Assembly (NCBI GenBank): GCA_963926355.1
Contig: CAWUWW010000003.1
Location: 1-64,000 of the forward strand
Source of the DNA: SCGC-AAA076-P13 sp963926355
Lineage (GTDB): Bacteria; Pseudomonadota; Gammaproteobacteria; Magnimaribacterales; D2472
DNA: 64,000 nucleotides
Reading direction: 5' to 3'
Each line of letters opens with the position of its first letter. Positions within the stretch are counted from its first letter, which is position 1. The position numbers and the translations under genes are program-made. Shown one piece after another: positions 52,799 through 62,364 of the stretch. A model generated the notes under the pieces. It searched no databases and had not been told where the DNA came from. It saw nothing but the letters and a program-made list of their open reading frames with translations.

Positions 52799-53944
52799 CT
52801 AATTCTTTAACTTTAAGGCGGTTATTGAAGGCAAGTCTTTGCCCTCCATGAACTCTAAAAAAGCTCCTCCGCCTGTCGAGCAATATGATACATCATCTGA
52901 ATTGATAAATTTATTAATAGCGGAGATAGTTTCGCCGCCTCCTGCGATAGAAAAAGCTTTTGATTGTGCGATTGCTATTGAAAGTTCTTTAGTGCCTTTT
53001 TCAAATAGCGAATTTTCGAACACGCCCAGAGGGCCATTCCATAATATAGTTTTTGAAGAATTAATTACATTTAACATTTGGTCAGTAAGAGGTTGATCTA
53101 AAATCATTTCATTTTTTGCTACTTCATTAATTTTTTTTTCTTCTATCTGACTGCCTTCAAAAGTAGTCGAAGTAATAACGCTTTCTGGCAAAATTATCTT
53201 ACCTCCATCTAGAAGATCTTTAGCTATATTTAGCATGGATTCCTCATATAAAGAAATTCCTACCTCATGACCAGCAGCTTTTATGAAAGTATTGGCAATG
53301 CCACCCCCAACAATTATATGACCCGCCTTGGTGTTAATATTTTTTATAAGCTCAAGTTTTGTTGATACTTTTGAGCCGCCTATAATAGCTGTATAAGGAT
53401 TTTCATACTCATTTAAAGCTTTAGTTAAAGAAGCAATTTCTTGCTGCAGTAAAATTCCGGCACAAGCTATTTTTGAATGCTTAATTGCAGAATGTGTAGA
53501 GGCATGTTCACGGTGTGAAGTACCAAAAGCATCAAAAACATAAATATCACATATGGAGCCAAGAAGCTTTCCTAATGGATCACTGTTTGATCGCTCTCCA
53601 TCAAAAAATCTTATATTTTCAAGAACCTGTATTCTTGCTTTGCTATTAAATATGGATGAGTCATTCAGATTACTTATTAGTTCTACCTCTTCTTGAGCAA
53701 TATTCATCAGTGATTCTACAACCGGCCTTAAAGATAATTTTTCATCAAATATACCTTCTTTAGGCCTTCCTAGATGGGAGACTAAAAGAATTTTAGCGCC
53801 TTGCTCTAAAGCATGATTGATAGTTGGCATCGATGCTAATATTCTAGAATTGTCATAAACAACGCCATCTTTAATGGGCACGTTCATATCAACTCTAATA
53901 GCAAGATTTTTATCTTTTAGATTTAGATCAAAAAGATTATTCAT
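52799..53944 (-). CDS. pgk: Phosphoglycerate kinase
   Basis: Pgk (381 aa) transfers phosphate between 1,3-bisphosphoglycerate and ADP. Signatures include LAIRVDMNVPIKDGVV, LVSHLGRPK, the basic-patch ENIRFFDGE segment, IIGGSKVSTKLELI, and the nucleotide-binding GGGETISAI near the C terminus. Normal length. It overlaps the transketolase gene by 8 bp and is followed by the aldolase after 12 bp. No gap/epd gene is present in the run, unlike the E. coli epd-pgk-fba group. Confidence 0.96.
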   Translation of the reverse strand: MNNLFDLNLKDKNLAIRVDMNVPIKDGVVYDNSRILASMPTINHALEQGAKILLVSHLGRPKEGIFDEKLSLRPVVESLMNIAQEEVELISNLNDSSIFNSKARIQVLENIRFFDGERSNSDPLGKLLGSICDIYVFDAFGTSHREHASTHSAIKHSKIACAGILLQQEIASLTKALNEYENPYTAIIGGSKVSTKLELIKNINTKAGHIIVGGGIANTFIKAAGHEVGISLYEESMLNIAKDLLDGGKIILPESVITSTTFEGSQIEEKKINEVAKNEMILDQPLTDQMLNVINSSKTILWNGPLGVFENSLFEKGTKELSIAIAQSKAFSIAGGGETISAINKFINSDDVSYCSTGGGAFLEFMEGKDLPSITALKLKN

Positions 53945-55925
53945 CTAATAATGATTTTGCCATTTCAATAACATTTTCAGTAGTAAAGCCAAAATGGTCT
54001 AGCAAAATATTAGCAGGTGCCGATTCACCAAAAGTCTCTATACCTAAAACCTTGTCAGTTTTATTTAATAATTTATACCAAGAGTTTGGGTGTGCTAACT
54101 CTGCAACCAATATTGGAAGATCTTTTTTTATTATTGAGGATTGGTATTCTTCGGAACTAGACAAGAAAATATCTAAGCAAGGCATAGATATGACATTAGA
54201 GGCAATGCCTTGTTTATCAAGATCTTCCGAAGCATCTAGCATCATCTGCAATTCACTTCCAGAGGCCATCAAGGTTATCTGAGCATCTGAATTTTCTTTA
54301 ACAAGATATCCGCCTTTTTTAATATCGGAAATCTGGTTAGCATTTCTTGTTATTGGAGATGTGTTTTGTCTGCTAAAAATTAAACATGTAGGTGTTTTAG
54401 TTGAAGTAACCGCATTCTCCCAAGCAACAGCTGTCTCAACTAAATCTGCAGGCCTCCAATTATTAAGATTAGGTGTTGATCTCAAGGTAACCAGATGCTC
54501 TACAGGCTGATGGGTTGGACCATCTTCACCAAGAGCTATTGAGTCATGAGTGTATACAAAAATATTTGGTATTCCCATAAGAGCAGAAAGCCTGATAGCA
54601 TTTCTTGCATAATCAGTAAATACTAAAAATGTAGCCCCATAAGGCTTGATTCCACCATGCAGAACCATTCCATTCATAATGGCTGACATCCCAAACTCTC
54701 TCACGCCATAGTTAATATGATTACCAGTAGGGTTTTCATTTGAGAATGTAGTACTTGATTTTGAAAAAGTATTATTTGAAGGAGTTAAATCAGCAGAACC
54801 TCCGACAAGTTCTGGTATTTCTTTTACAAAGAAATCTAAGCAAACTTGAGAGGCTTTTCTTGTTGCCATTGATGCATTCTCTTTGTCGCAATGCTCAAGG
54901 AATTCAGTATATTTTTTTGAGAAATCTTCTGGTAAATTACCGGATATTCTTCTTGTTAATTCTGTATACTTTTCTAAATCTTCTGCTTTTAGCAAAGTCA
55001 TAACAGAATCCCATTCCTTGTTTTTGCTTTCACCATCTGAAACTGCATTCCAAGATTCATAAACAGCATCTGGAATATCAAAGGGTACATGTGTCCAGCC
55101 AAGAAGTTCTCTTGTTTTTAATATCTCTTCGTCGCCCAAGGGAGAGCCATGTACATCAGAGGTCCCGGACTTATTTGGAGATCCAAACCCTATGGTTGTT
55201 TTACAAAAAATCATGGTAGGCATTTTGTTTTCTTCTTTTGCCAACTCAATAGCAGCACTTATAGCATCTGCATTATGACCATCTACACATATTGTTTGCC
55301 AGCCATAACTATCAAACCTTTTTACTGTATCGTCTGTAAACCAATTCTCAATCTCTCCATCAATTGAAATTCCATTCTGGTCATAAAAACAAATTAATTT
55401 TCCAAGCTGATGGGTTCCAGCAAATGAGCAAGCTTCGTGGGATATGCCTTCCATTAAGCACCCATCTCCTAAGAAGGTATATGTATAGTGATCTATTGGC
55501 TTAAGATTTGGTGAATTAAACTCTGCAGCAAGCATCTTCTCAGAAATAGCCATGCCAACCGCATTAGCAATACCTTGACCCAAAGGCCCAGTAGTTGTTT
55601 CTATGCCATGATCCAGGTCAAACTCTGGATGGCCGGGTGTTTTAGATTTAAGTTGTCTAAAGTTTTTTAAATCATCTATGGAGATATCGTAGCCCGTTAA
55701 ATGTAACAAGCTATATAAAAGCATAGAGCCATGTCCGTTAGACAAGACAAATCTATCTCTATTAAACCAATGTGGATTAGACGGGTTGTGATTTAAATGA
55801 GTTTTCCATAAAGCAGTGGCAATATCTGCCATTCCCATAGGCATTCCAGGATGTCCAGAATTAGCTTTTTGAACACCATCTACTGAGAGAAACCTTAAAG
55901 CATTTGTTTGATCTGAGTTATTCAA
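53937..55925 (-). CDS. tkt: Transketolase
   Basis: Transketolase (662 aa) moves two-carbon units in the pentose phosphate pathway. The TPP-binding motif is TFLGDGCLMEGISHEACSFAGT with NGISIDGEIENW; the N-terminal SGHPGMPMGMADIA and central GPTHQPVEHL are also typical. The start is TTG at 55925, with AAGGA about 8 bp before it; the N terminus aligns with the family and no ATG fits. It heads the tkt-pgk-aldolase-LOG run and is divergent from metK with a 188 bp AT-rich gap. Confidence 0.96.
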   Translation of the reverse strand: MNNSDQTNALRFLSVDGVQKANSGHPGMPMGMADIATALWKTHLNHNPSNPHWFNRDRFVLSNGHGSMLLYSLLHLTGYDISIDDLKNFRQLKSKTPGHPEFDLDHGIETTTGPLGQGIANAVGMAISEKMLAAEFNSPNLKPIDHYTYTFLGDGCLMEGISHEACSFAGTHQLGKLICFYDQNGISIDGEIENWFTDDTVKRFDSYGWQTICVDGHNADAISAAIELAKEENKMPTMIFCKTTIGFGSPNKSGTSDVHGSPLGDEEILKTRELLGWTHVPFDIPDAVYESWNAVSDGESKNKEWDSVMTLLKAEDLEKYTELTRRISGNLPEDFSKKYTEFLEHCDKENASMATRKASQVCLDFFVKEIPELVGGSADLTPSNNTFSKSSTTFSNENPTGNHINYGVREFGMSAIMNGMVLHGGIKPYGATFLVFTDYARNAIRLSALMGIPNIFVYTHDSIALGEDGPTHQPVEHLVTLRSTPNLNNWRPADLVETAVAWENAVTSTKTPTCLIFSRQNTSPITRNANQISDIKKGGYLVKENSDAQITLMASGSELQMMLDASEDLDKQGIASNVISMPCLDIFLSSSEEYQSSIIKKDLPILVAELAHPNSWYKLLNKTDKVLGIETFGESAPANILLDHFGFTTENVIEMAKSLLDE

Positions 55926-56113
55926 TTTTTTTTCCTTGGATTTGCTTGGTTTGAATAGATAATAATAATATTTTAATCATCATAAATATAGGTGTATTAA
56001 AGGTTAATATAATATAAAATGCCATAAATGTGATTTTCTAATTTTTTGCATACATTTAAACTGCTAAAAAATAAATATTTTAAATTACTTACATAAAAAT
56101 TCTAGGAGAGAGA

Positions 56114-57268
56114 ATGAGTTATATATTTACATCTGAATCAGTTTCTGGAGGTCATCCTGACAAAGTCTGTGACCAAGTATCTGATGCCGTTCTTGATGCA
56201 TATTTAGCAGAAGATCCAAATAGCAGAGTGGCTTGTGAAACAATGATTAAAAATAATATGGTCTTTATTGCCGGGGAGATAACATCTCTAGGTAATCCAG
56301 ATTTAGAGCCAATTGTAAGAAAAACAATTAATGATATTGGCTATAACACTGATGAATATGGATTTAATGGCGATACGTGTGAGTTTACGAACCTTGTTTT
56401 TCAACAGTCTCCTGATATTGCTCAAGGGGTTAATGAAGGTGAGGGTGAGGATTTAGAACAAGGAGCTGGAGATCAAGGTCTTATGTTTGGTTATGCCTGT
56501 AAAGAGACTAAATCTTTAATGCCCCTGCCTATAGACTTATCACACAAGCTTGTTAAGAGACAGGCTGATGCTATGAAGAGTGGTGAAATTTCATGGCTCA
56601 GACCAGATGCAAAAAGCCAAGTTAGTGTTATATATTCCGATGATGGCAAAACAATTGAAGGCCTTTCTGCAGTAGTTCTTTCAACACAGCATGACGAAGA
56701 TGTGTCTCAAGAAGAAATAAAAGCTGAAATAATGGATAAAATTATCAAGCCAATAGTCCCTGAGGAATGGATTTTAGATTCAACCAAGATCTATATAAAT
56801 CCAACTGGGAAGTTCGTTATAGGTGGTCCAGTTGGTGATTGCGGGCTTACTGGAAGAAAAATTATTGTTGATACTTATGGAGGTATGGCGCGCCATGGCG
56901 GCGGTGCTTTTTCTGGCAAAGACCCTTCAAAAGTAGATAGATCTGCAGCTTACGCGTGTAGATATGTAGCAAAGAATATTGTTGCAGCAGGGCTAGCAGA
57001 CTATTGTGAAATTCAAGTATCCTATGCAATTGGTGTTGCAACACCAACATCCATAAATGTTAATACTTTTAATAGCGAAAAAATCTCAAAAACTGCTATT
57101 GAAAAAATAGTTGAAGAGCACTTTGATCTTAGGCCTAAAAATCTTATCAATATGCTAGATCTTAAGAGGCCTATATACCTTCCAACTGCTGCATATGGAC
57201 ACTTTGGAAGAACTGATATTGATCTTACTTGGGAAAAAACTGATAAAGTTTCAGATATCTCACAATAA
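56114..57268 (+). CDS. metK: S-adenosylmethionine synthetase
   Basis: MetK (384 aa) makes SAM from methionine and ATP. Key motifs are ESVSGGHPDKVCDQVSDAVLD, the GAGDQGLMFGYA loop, and the phosphate-binding GGGAFSGKDPSKVDRSAAY. Length matches E. coli. It has a strong AGGAGAG ribosome site. ahcY follows after 20 bp, so both halves of the methyl cycle are expressed together. I see no SAM riboswitch fold in the 188 bp upstream. Confidence 0.97.
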   Translation: MSYIFTSESVSGGHPDKVCDQVSDAVLDAYLAEDPNSRVACETMIKNNMVFIAGEITSLGNPDLEPIVRKTINDIGYNTDEYGFNGDTCEFTNLVFQQSPDIAQGVNEGEGEDLEQGAGDQGLMFGYACKETKSLMPLPIDLSHKLVKRQADAMKSGEISWLRPDAKSQVSVIYSDDGKTIEGLSAVVLSTQHDEDVSQEEIKAEIMDKIIKPIVPEEWILDSTKIYINPTGKFVIGGPVGDCGLTGRKIIVDTYGGMARHGGGAFSGKDPSKVDRSAAYACRYVAKNIVAAGLADYCEIQVSYAIGVATPTSINVNTFNSEKISKTAIEKIVEEHFDLRPKNLINMLDLKRPIYLPTAAYGHFGRTDIDLTWEKTDKVSDISQ

Positions 57269-57288
57269 AAATAAACTTAGGAAAAAAA

Positions 57289-58683
57289 ATGGAAAATGAT
57301 TATAAAGTAGCTGATATGTCTCTTGCTGAGTTTGGTAGAAGAGAGATATCTCTTGCTGAAAATGAAATGCCTGCACTTATGGCCTTAAGAGATAAGTATA
57401 GAGCTGAACAGCCTTTAGCTGGAGCTAAAATTATGGGCTGTATTCATATGACAATTCAAACAGCAGTTCTAATGGAAACCCTAATTGATCTTGGTGCTGA
57501 ATTAAGATGGTCATCATGTAATATTTTTTCAACACAAGACCACGCGGCTGCAGCAATGGCCGCTGTTGGAATTCCAACTTTTGCATGGAAGGGCGAGACT
57601 GAAGAAGAATTTGTATGGTGTATTGAGCAAACTATTTTAAAAGATGGAACTCCATGGGATGCAAATATGATCCTTGATGATGGTAGTGATCTTACTGCAA
57701 TGGTTCATGAAAAATTTCCAGAGATGCTAGAGACTATTCATGGTGTATCTGAAGAAACTACAACTGGCATTCATAGATTAAAAGATATGCTTTTAAAGGG
57801 TGAATTAAAAATACCTGCTATTAATGTTAATGACTCTGTAACGAAAGCAAAAAATGATAATAAGTACGGATGCAGGCACAGTCTTAATGATGCCCTTAAA
57901 AGAGGTACTGACATGCTCCTGTCAGGCAAAAGAGGCTTGGTGATTGGGTATGGAGATGTTGGCAAGGGATCTGCTGCTAGTCTCGCTCAAGAAGGCATGA
58001 TAGTTAGCGTAGTAGAATCTGATCCAATATGTGCAATGCAAGCATGCATGGATGGTTTTGCTGTTGTGTCCTGTTATAAAAATGGAGTTGTAACCAGAAA
58101 AGAAGCTGATATTGATATGCAGGTCATGGGAACAACTGATTTAGTGGTTACAACAACTGGAAATGTGAATGTTTGTGATTCAGCCATGTTGAATACACTT
58201 AAAAATGCTGCCGTGGTCTGTAATATTGGCCATTTTGACAATGAAATTGACACTGCATTTATGAGAGATGCCTTCTATTGGGATGAGATTAAACCTCAAG
58301 TTCATAGAATTTTTAGAGATACTAAACCAGAAGGAACTCCCAATCTTTCGAGTAAAAACTATCTTATTCTTTTGTCTGAGGGAAGACTAGTAAACCTAGG
58401 AAATGCCACAGGACATCCAAGTAGAATTATGGATGGTTCGTTTGCTAACCAAGTACTTGCTCAAATTCATTTATACAAACAAGGGTTTGCTAATATCAAT
58501 GATGCTGATACAAAAGCTGAGATGATTACTGTAGAGGTTTTACCTAAAAAACTAGATGAAGAGGTAGCTGCATTAATGGTTGCAGGTTTTGGAGGGGTTA
58601 TAACTCAACTTACTCAAGAACAAGCAGAATATATTAATGTTCCTCAAGAAGGCCCTTTCAAAGAAGACGCCTACAAATATTAG
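57289..58683 (+). CDS. ahcY: Adenosylhomocysteinase
   Basis: AhcY (464 aa) hydrolyses S-adenosylhomocysteine to adenosine and homocysteine, relieving product inhibition of methyltransferases. Motifs include SCNIFSTQDHAAAAM, the ALKRGTDMLLSGKRGLVIGYGDVGKGSAASL NAD-binding region (with GYGDVGKG), NIGHFDNEID and the C-terminal FKEDAYKY that closes the active site. E. coli uses the Pfs/LuxS route instead; the AhcY route is common in marine and alpha/gamma lineages. A strong hairpin lies 10-43 bp after its stop. Confidence 0.97.
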   Translation: MENDYKVADMSLAEFGRREISLAENEMPALMALRDKYRAEQPLAGAKIMGCIHMTIQTAVLMETLIDLGAELRWSSCNIFSTQDHAAAAMAAVGIPTFAWKGETEEEFVWCIEQTILKDGTPWDANMILDDGSDLTAMVHEKFPEMLETIHGVSEETTTGIHRLKDMLLKGELKIPAINVNDSVTKAKNDNKYGCRHSLNDALKRGTDMLLSGKRGLVIGYGDVGKGSAASLAQEGMIVSVVESDPICAMQACMDGFAVVSCYKNGVVTRKEADIDMQVMGTTDLVVTTTGNVNVCDSAMLNTLKNAAVVCNIGHFDNEIDTAFMRDAFYWDEIKPQVHRIFRDTKPEGTPNLSSKNYLILLSEGRLVNLGNATGHPSRIMDGSFANQVLAQIHLYKQGFANINDADTKAEMITVEVLPKKLDEEVAALMVAGFGGVITQLTQEQAEYINVPQEGPFKEDAYKY

Positions 58684-58693
58684 CCAAACATTG

Positions 58694-58726
58694 TGCAATT
58701 ATGAGCTTTATTGCTCATAATATGCA
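58694..58726. repeat. Strong hairpin between ahcY and lptM
   Basis: ATTATGAGC (58698-58706) pairs perfectly with GCTCATAAT (58713-58721) over a six-base loop, and TGCA at 58694-58697 extends the stem with TGCA at 58723-58726 past one bulged A. The stem is thus 13 bp. No T run follows, so it is not a classical intrinsic terminator. It ends 2 bases before the lptM start codon and covers the place where a ribosome site would be. Confidence 0.7.
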
Positions 58727-58728
58727 TT

Positions 58729-58830
58729 ATGAAAATAGTCCGAATCATTGTTTGTATATTTGCTACTGCATCTCTAGTTGGATGCGGAGTAAAAGGTCCT
58801 ATTATTAATTCAATAACCCATATCGTGTAA
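58729..58830 (+). CDS. lptM: LptM (YifL)-like small lipoprotein
   Basis: The 33-residue product reads MKIVRIIVCIFATASLVG, then Cys19 in the GCGVKGPI motif and a short tail. That lipobox plus G-C-G-x-K-G-P-(L/I) is the signature of YifL/LptM, a small lipoprotein that helps mature the LptD/LptE outer-membrane translocon for LPS. It sits directly upstream of lysA-dapF, where E. coli and Pseudomonas keep it (yifL-dapF; lppL-lysA). Its stop is immediately followed by the lysA ATG. No Shine-Dalgarno is visible before its ATG. Confidence 0.85.
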   Translation: MKIVRIIVCIFATASLVGCGVKGPIINSITHIV

Positions 58831-60072
58831 ATGGATTTTTTTAACTATAAAGATGGAAAGTTATTTTGTGAAGATGTAGATCTTTCACTCATATCAGACG
58901 CTTTTAATACTCCTGCTTATGTATATTCAAAAAAGACTCTTGAAAGGCATGCGGATGCTTATTTAAAGTCGTTCTCATCTAGTAACAATTTAGTTTGCTT
59001 TGCTGTCAAATCATTAAGTAATATTTCTATTCTAAAAATACTTAAAGATAGAGGGTGTGGCTTTGATATTGTCTCAGGCGGAGAATTACATAGAGTTTTA
59101 CTAGCAGGAGCTGATCCTAAAAAAATAATATTTTCTGGTGTTGGGAAAACTAAAGAAGAAATAGCCTCAGGAATTAAAAATAATGTCTTATCTTTTAATA
59201 TTGAGTCGCCCTCTGAGCTTTACAGAATTGAGAGAGTTGCTAAAGACTTGGATAGAGTTGCTCCCATATCAATTAGATTCAATCCTGATGTAGATTCAGG
59301 AGGCCATGATTACATCACAACAGGCAGAAAGGGAGACAAGTTCGGGATCTCCTCAATAGAGGATATTTTAGAACTAAGCAGTTATATCTCTAGCTCTAAA
59401 AATTTAAAAAATGTTGGCGTTGCTTGTCACATTGGATCTCAAATTCTTGGACTAGACAGTTATAAGGCTGCTGCACGCAAAACCATTGAACTGGCTGATA
59501 TGCTTCTTGAGATGGGTATTGAGCTTGATTTTCTAGACCTAGGCGGAGGCCTCGGGGTTCCTTACAACGGAGAGACACCACCGTCTCCCAGTGAATTAGT
59601 TGCTTGTCTTGAAAATGAATTATCCGAAAGAAAAGAAAGAATTATTATAGAGCCAGGAAGAAGTATATCTGCCAATGCGGGGGTTCTTCTTACTAAGGTT
59701 GAGTACATCAAAGATGAATTTTTAATAGTTGATGCCGCAATGAATGACCTTTTAAGGCCCGCTCTATACAAAGCTGAGCATGATGTATGGAATCTAGAAA
59801 AAGATAGTACTCAAGAAGCTAAAGTATGGAATATTGTTGGTCCAATTTGTGAATCTTCTGATTTCTTAGCAAGAAATATAAGTATTCCTGCAAAAGAGGA
59901 TGACGTGTTAGCAATAAAATCAGCTGGAGCATATGGGTTTGTTATGTCTTCAAATTATAATTCTAGACCAAAATCTGCTGAGATTCTTGTAGATGGAAGC
60001 GAATTCAAACTAATAAGAAAAAGGGAGAATTTCGATGACCTTGTTCAATCTGAGATAAGCCTAGATGATTAG
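58831..60072 (+). CDS. lysA: Diaminopimelate decarboxylase
   Basis: LysA (413 aa) decarboxylates meso-diaminopimelate to lysine. PLP-binding Lys60 is in CFAVKSLSN, the glycine-rich PLP phosphate loop is LDLGGGLGVPY, and the active-site Cys is in VGPICESSDFLA. C-terminal KSAGAYGFVMSSNYNSRPK is also conserved. Normal length. It starts right at the lptM stop and overlaps dapF by 8 bp, so lysine and DAP synthesis are co-expressed. Confidence 0.96.
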   Translation: MDFFNYKDGKLFCEDVDLSLISDAFNTPAYVYSKKTLERHADAYLKSFSSSNNLVCFAVKSLSNISILKILKDRGCGFDIVSGGELHRVLLAGADPKKIIFSGVGKTKEEIASGIKNNVLSFNIESPSELYRIERVAKDLDRVAPISIRFNPDVDSGGHDYITTGRKGDKFGISSIEDILELSSYISSSKNLKNVGVACHIGSQILGLDSYKAAARKTIELADMLLEMGIELDFLDLGGGLGVPYNGETPPSPSELVACLENELSERKERIIIEPGRSISANAGVLLTKVEYIKDEFLIVDAAMNDLLRPALYKAEHDVWNLEKDSTQEAKVWNIVGPICESSDFLARNISIPAKEDDVLAIKSAGAYGFVMSSNYNSRPKSAEILVDGSEFKLIRKRENFDDLVQSEISLDD

Positions 60073-60847
60073 TTTTGATAAGATGCATGGGAATGGTAAT
60101 GATTTTATTGTTATGAATTCTATTGAGCAAGATTTTATACCGTCGATGAAATTTATAAAAAAAAATGCTGATAGACAGACTGGGATAGGCTTTGATCAAT
60201 TAATCTTAATAGGCCTCCCTATTAAAGAAAATTCAGATTTTATGATCAAATTTTACAATGCAGATGGTGGTGAGGCAGACATGTGCCTGAATGGTATAAG
60301 GTGTGCTGTGGCTTATATTTGGAAGCATAGTTTTGCTGCTAAAAGATCTTTAGTTCTTGAAACTAATAAAAAAATAATAATCTGCAAGCCCGCTGGAAAA
60401 AGCATTCAAGCATCTTTTGATATGCCATTAGTAAATACTGATACAAAGCTCTATTCATCACTTCAAAAGTCTCTAAAAAATGAGGCATTTTTTATAGTAG
60501 ACGCTGGGAACAAGCATTTGTGTCTTAAAAAAAGAAGCATTAAGAATGAAGATTTAGATGCATTGTATTCAAAATTAAAAAAAATAATTAGGCCGCATAA
60601 TATTAATTTATCAATCTTTAAGCATACTAAAGAACTGATCGAAATAAGAACATATGAGAATGGTGTTGGGGAGACGCTTTCCTGTGGTTCAGCGTCTGCA
60701 TCAGTTGCCTCCTTATATCTTAATAGTAAGATAAATAAAGTGACTGTTAGATCTTCGGGTGGCGAGATAAAATTTTCTAAGTCAAAAAATGGCATTTTAA
60801 TGACGGGACCTTCAGCTCATATATTCTCAGGAGATATTAATGACTAA
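60065..60847 (+). CDS. dapF: Diaminopimelate epimerase
   Basis: DapF (260 aa) converts LL- to meso-diaminopimelate. Both catalytic cysteines are present: Cys74 in EADMCLNGIRC and Cys207 in GETLSCGSASAS. The motifs around them are drifted from the usual CGNG and CGSGACA. The N-terminal MHGNGNDFIV is standard. Its stop overlaps the DUF484 start by 8 bp. The order lysA-dapF-DUF484-xerC matches Pseudomonas. Confidence 0.94.
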   Translation: MISFDKMHGNGNDFIVMNSIEQDFIPSMKFIKKNADRQTGIGFDQLILIGLPIKENSDFMIKFYNADGGEADMCLNGIRCAVAYIWKHSFAAKRSLVLETNKKIIICKPAGKSIQASFDMPLVNTDTKLYSSLQKSLKNEAFFIVDAGNKHLCLKKRSIKNEDLDALYSKLKKIIRPHNINLSIFKHTKELIEIRTYENGVGETLSCGSASASVASLYLNSKINKVTVRSSGGEIKFSKSKNGILMTGPSAHIFSGDIND

Positions 60848-61469
60848 AAAACTAGATCCAAAAGACGTTGAGTTATTTCTTTTAGACAATATTAATTTTT
60901 TTGAATCAAGGGAATCTCTTGTTGGAGAACTTAAATTTAGACACTCATCAAGCTCTGCATCTTCTTTATTAGAGCGTCAGATTATGAAATTAAGAGATGA
61001 GCAGAAAGATCTTATGGACCTGCTTTCTTCATTTATAAAGACAGCTTCACTTAACGAAGATTTATTTAATAAATCAAAAAATTTGACTCTTTCAATATTG
61101 GGATCCTCCTCTAAAGAAGAGGTTATAAGCAATGTTCAAGATGATTTTATAAAAAACTTTGGTGTTGATAGCTGTATCCTTGATTTTATTGAAAACGAAA
61201 AAATGGATCAGCTAGAAAGTAATACAGGAATGTCCTTTCATAAAGGAGCAATTTATTGCGGGTCTTATTCTAACGAAAAAATGGAACTTCTCTTCGGTGA
61301 TAACAAGGTTGCATCTATTGCCGTAGCAGTAATAGCTGGGCATAAAGACATTGGTTTGCTGAAATTAGGAAGCTATGAGCGTACTAGATATCTTGGAGAT
61401 GAAGATACTACTTTCATAGAATACATTAGGGATATTTTAGAAAAGAAATTTTCATCGTTTGATGTCTAG
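60840..61469 (+). CDS. DUF484 family protein
   Basis: The 209-residue protein has the DUF484 arrangement: DPKDVELFLLDNINFFESRESLVGELKF, SSASSLLERQIMKLRDEQKDL, then a GAF-like domain ending in GLLKLGSYERTRY. Its role is unknown; the family always lies between dapF and xerC in gammaproteobacteria, which hints at a link to chromosome dimer resolution. It overlaps both neighbours by 8 bp. Confidence 0.92.
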   Translation: MTKKLDPKDVELFLLDNINFFESRESLVGELKFRHSSSSASSLLERQIMKLRDEQKDLMDLLSSFIKTASLNEDLFNKSKNLTLSILGSSSKEEVISNVQDDFIKNFGVDSCILDFIENEKMDQLESNTGMSFHKGAIYCGSYSNEKMELLFGDNKVASIAVAVIAGHKDIGLLKLGSYERTRYLGDEDTTFIEYIRDILEKKFSSFDV

Positions 61470-62364
61470 CGACTATTTTATCTCAAAGGATGTAAAACTT
61501 TACATCGATTATATTTCTGAGATTAAAAATCTCTCTACCAATACAAGCTCTTCTTACAAAAGAGACCTTGATAAACTGGTTAAATATTTTCATTCTATAG
61601 GCATTGCTGACTATGAAGATATAAATGATGAGATATGCTCTGGATGGATTGGTAGCCTTTATTCTTTAGATATTAATCCTAGAAGTATTCAAAGACATTT
61701 ATCCTCTGGAAAGGGGTTTTTTAGATTCCTAAAAAAGAATCATAGAGTTACAGGCTCCCCTTTTGAGCTTGTAAAAGCACCCAAAACACCAAGCTATCTG
61801 CCTGAAGTTCTTTCTCCTGAAAGCGTTGAGCAATTGCTTAATTTTAAACCAGATGGTTCTCTTGAGATTAGAGACCTGGCCATTGTTGAGCTCATGTACT
61901 CATCAGGTCTGAGAGTATCAGAAACAGCCGGGGTTGATCTAGATCATTTTGAAGAAGAAATGTCATTCCTAAGAATTTTAGGTAAGGGCTCAAAGACAAG
62001 GATTGTACCTCTTGGAAGGTATGCAATAAATGCTATTAAAAATTGGATTCATGAAAGATCTAAGTATTCTGAAGAATCAACAGCTCTTTTTATAAACCTA
62101 AAGGGCACTAGGCTTTCTGTAAGAAGCATTCAGCTTAGATTAAAACGATTGGCAACTAAACAAGGACTCCCACCAATACACCCTCATATGCTTCGTCATA
62201 GCTTTGCAACTCATATGCTTGAGTCAAGTGGTGACCTTAGAACAATTCAGGAGCTATTAGGTCATAGCTCACTTTCAACAACCCAAATTTATACCAAATT
62301 AGATTACCAACACTTAGTAAAGATTTACGATAATGCCCATCCTAGAGCAAAAAAAAATGAATAA
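61462..62364 (+). CDS. xerC: Tyrosine recombinase XerC
   Basis: XerC (300 aa from ATG 61462; the TTG at 61459 is one codon earlier) resolves chromosome dimers at dif with XerD. The SAM-like N-terminal domain is followed by the catalytic domain with Arg in YSSGLRVSETAG, Lys in GKGSKTRIVPL, HxxR in HMLRHSFATHML, His in LGHSSLSTTQ and the nucleophile Tyr in IYTKLDY. Identified as XerC rather than a phage integrase by length and by its place between DUF484 and a HAD gene. Confidence 0.94.
   Translation: MSSDYFISKDVKLYIDYISEIKNLSTNTSSSYKRDLDKLVKYFHSIGIADYEDINDEICSGWIGSLYSLDINPRSIQRHLSSGKGFFRFLKKNHRVTGSPFELVKAPKTPSYLPEVLSPESVEQLLNFKPDGSLEIRDLAIVELMYSSGLRVSETAGVDLDHFEEEMSFLRILGKGSKTRIVPLGRYAINAIKNWIHERSKYSEESTALFINLKGTRLSVRSIQLRLKRLATKQGLPPIHPHMLRHSFATHMLESSGDLRTIQELLGHSSLSTTQIYTKLDYQHLVKIYDNAHPRAKKNE

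Noticed and set aside
55926..56113. SAM riboswitch upstream of metK
   Set aside because: I looked for the conserved cores and paired elements of SAM-type riboswitches in the 188 bp gap; it is plain AT-rich sequence with only a strong ribosome site at the end.
60463..60795. 110-codon minus-strand frame inside dapF
   Set aside because: Antisense to dapF including the second catalytic Cys region; low-complexity and without motifs, so a shadow frame.
61462..62364. Tyrosine recombinase as a sign of a prophage or integron
   Set aside because: Length, catalytic motifs and its place between DUF484 and a HAD gene identify chromosomal XerC; no att-like repeats or phage genes are nearby.
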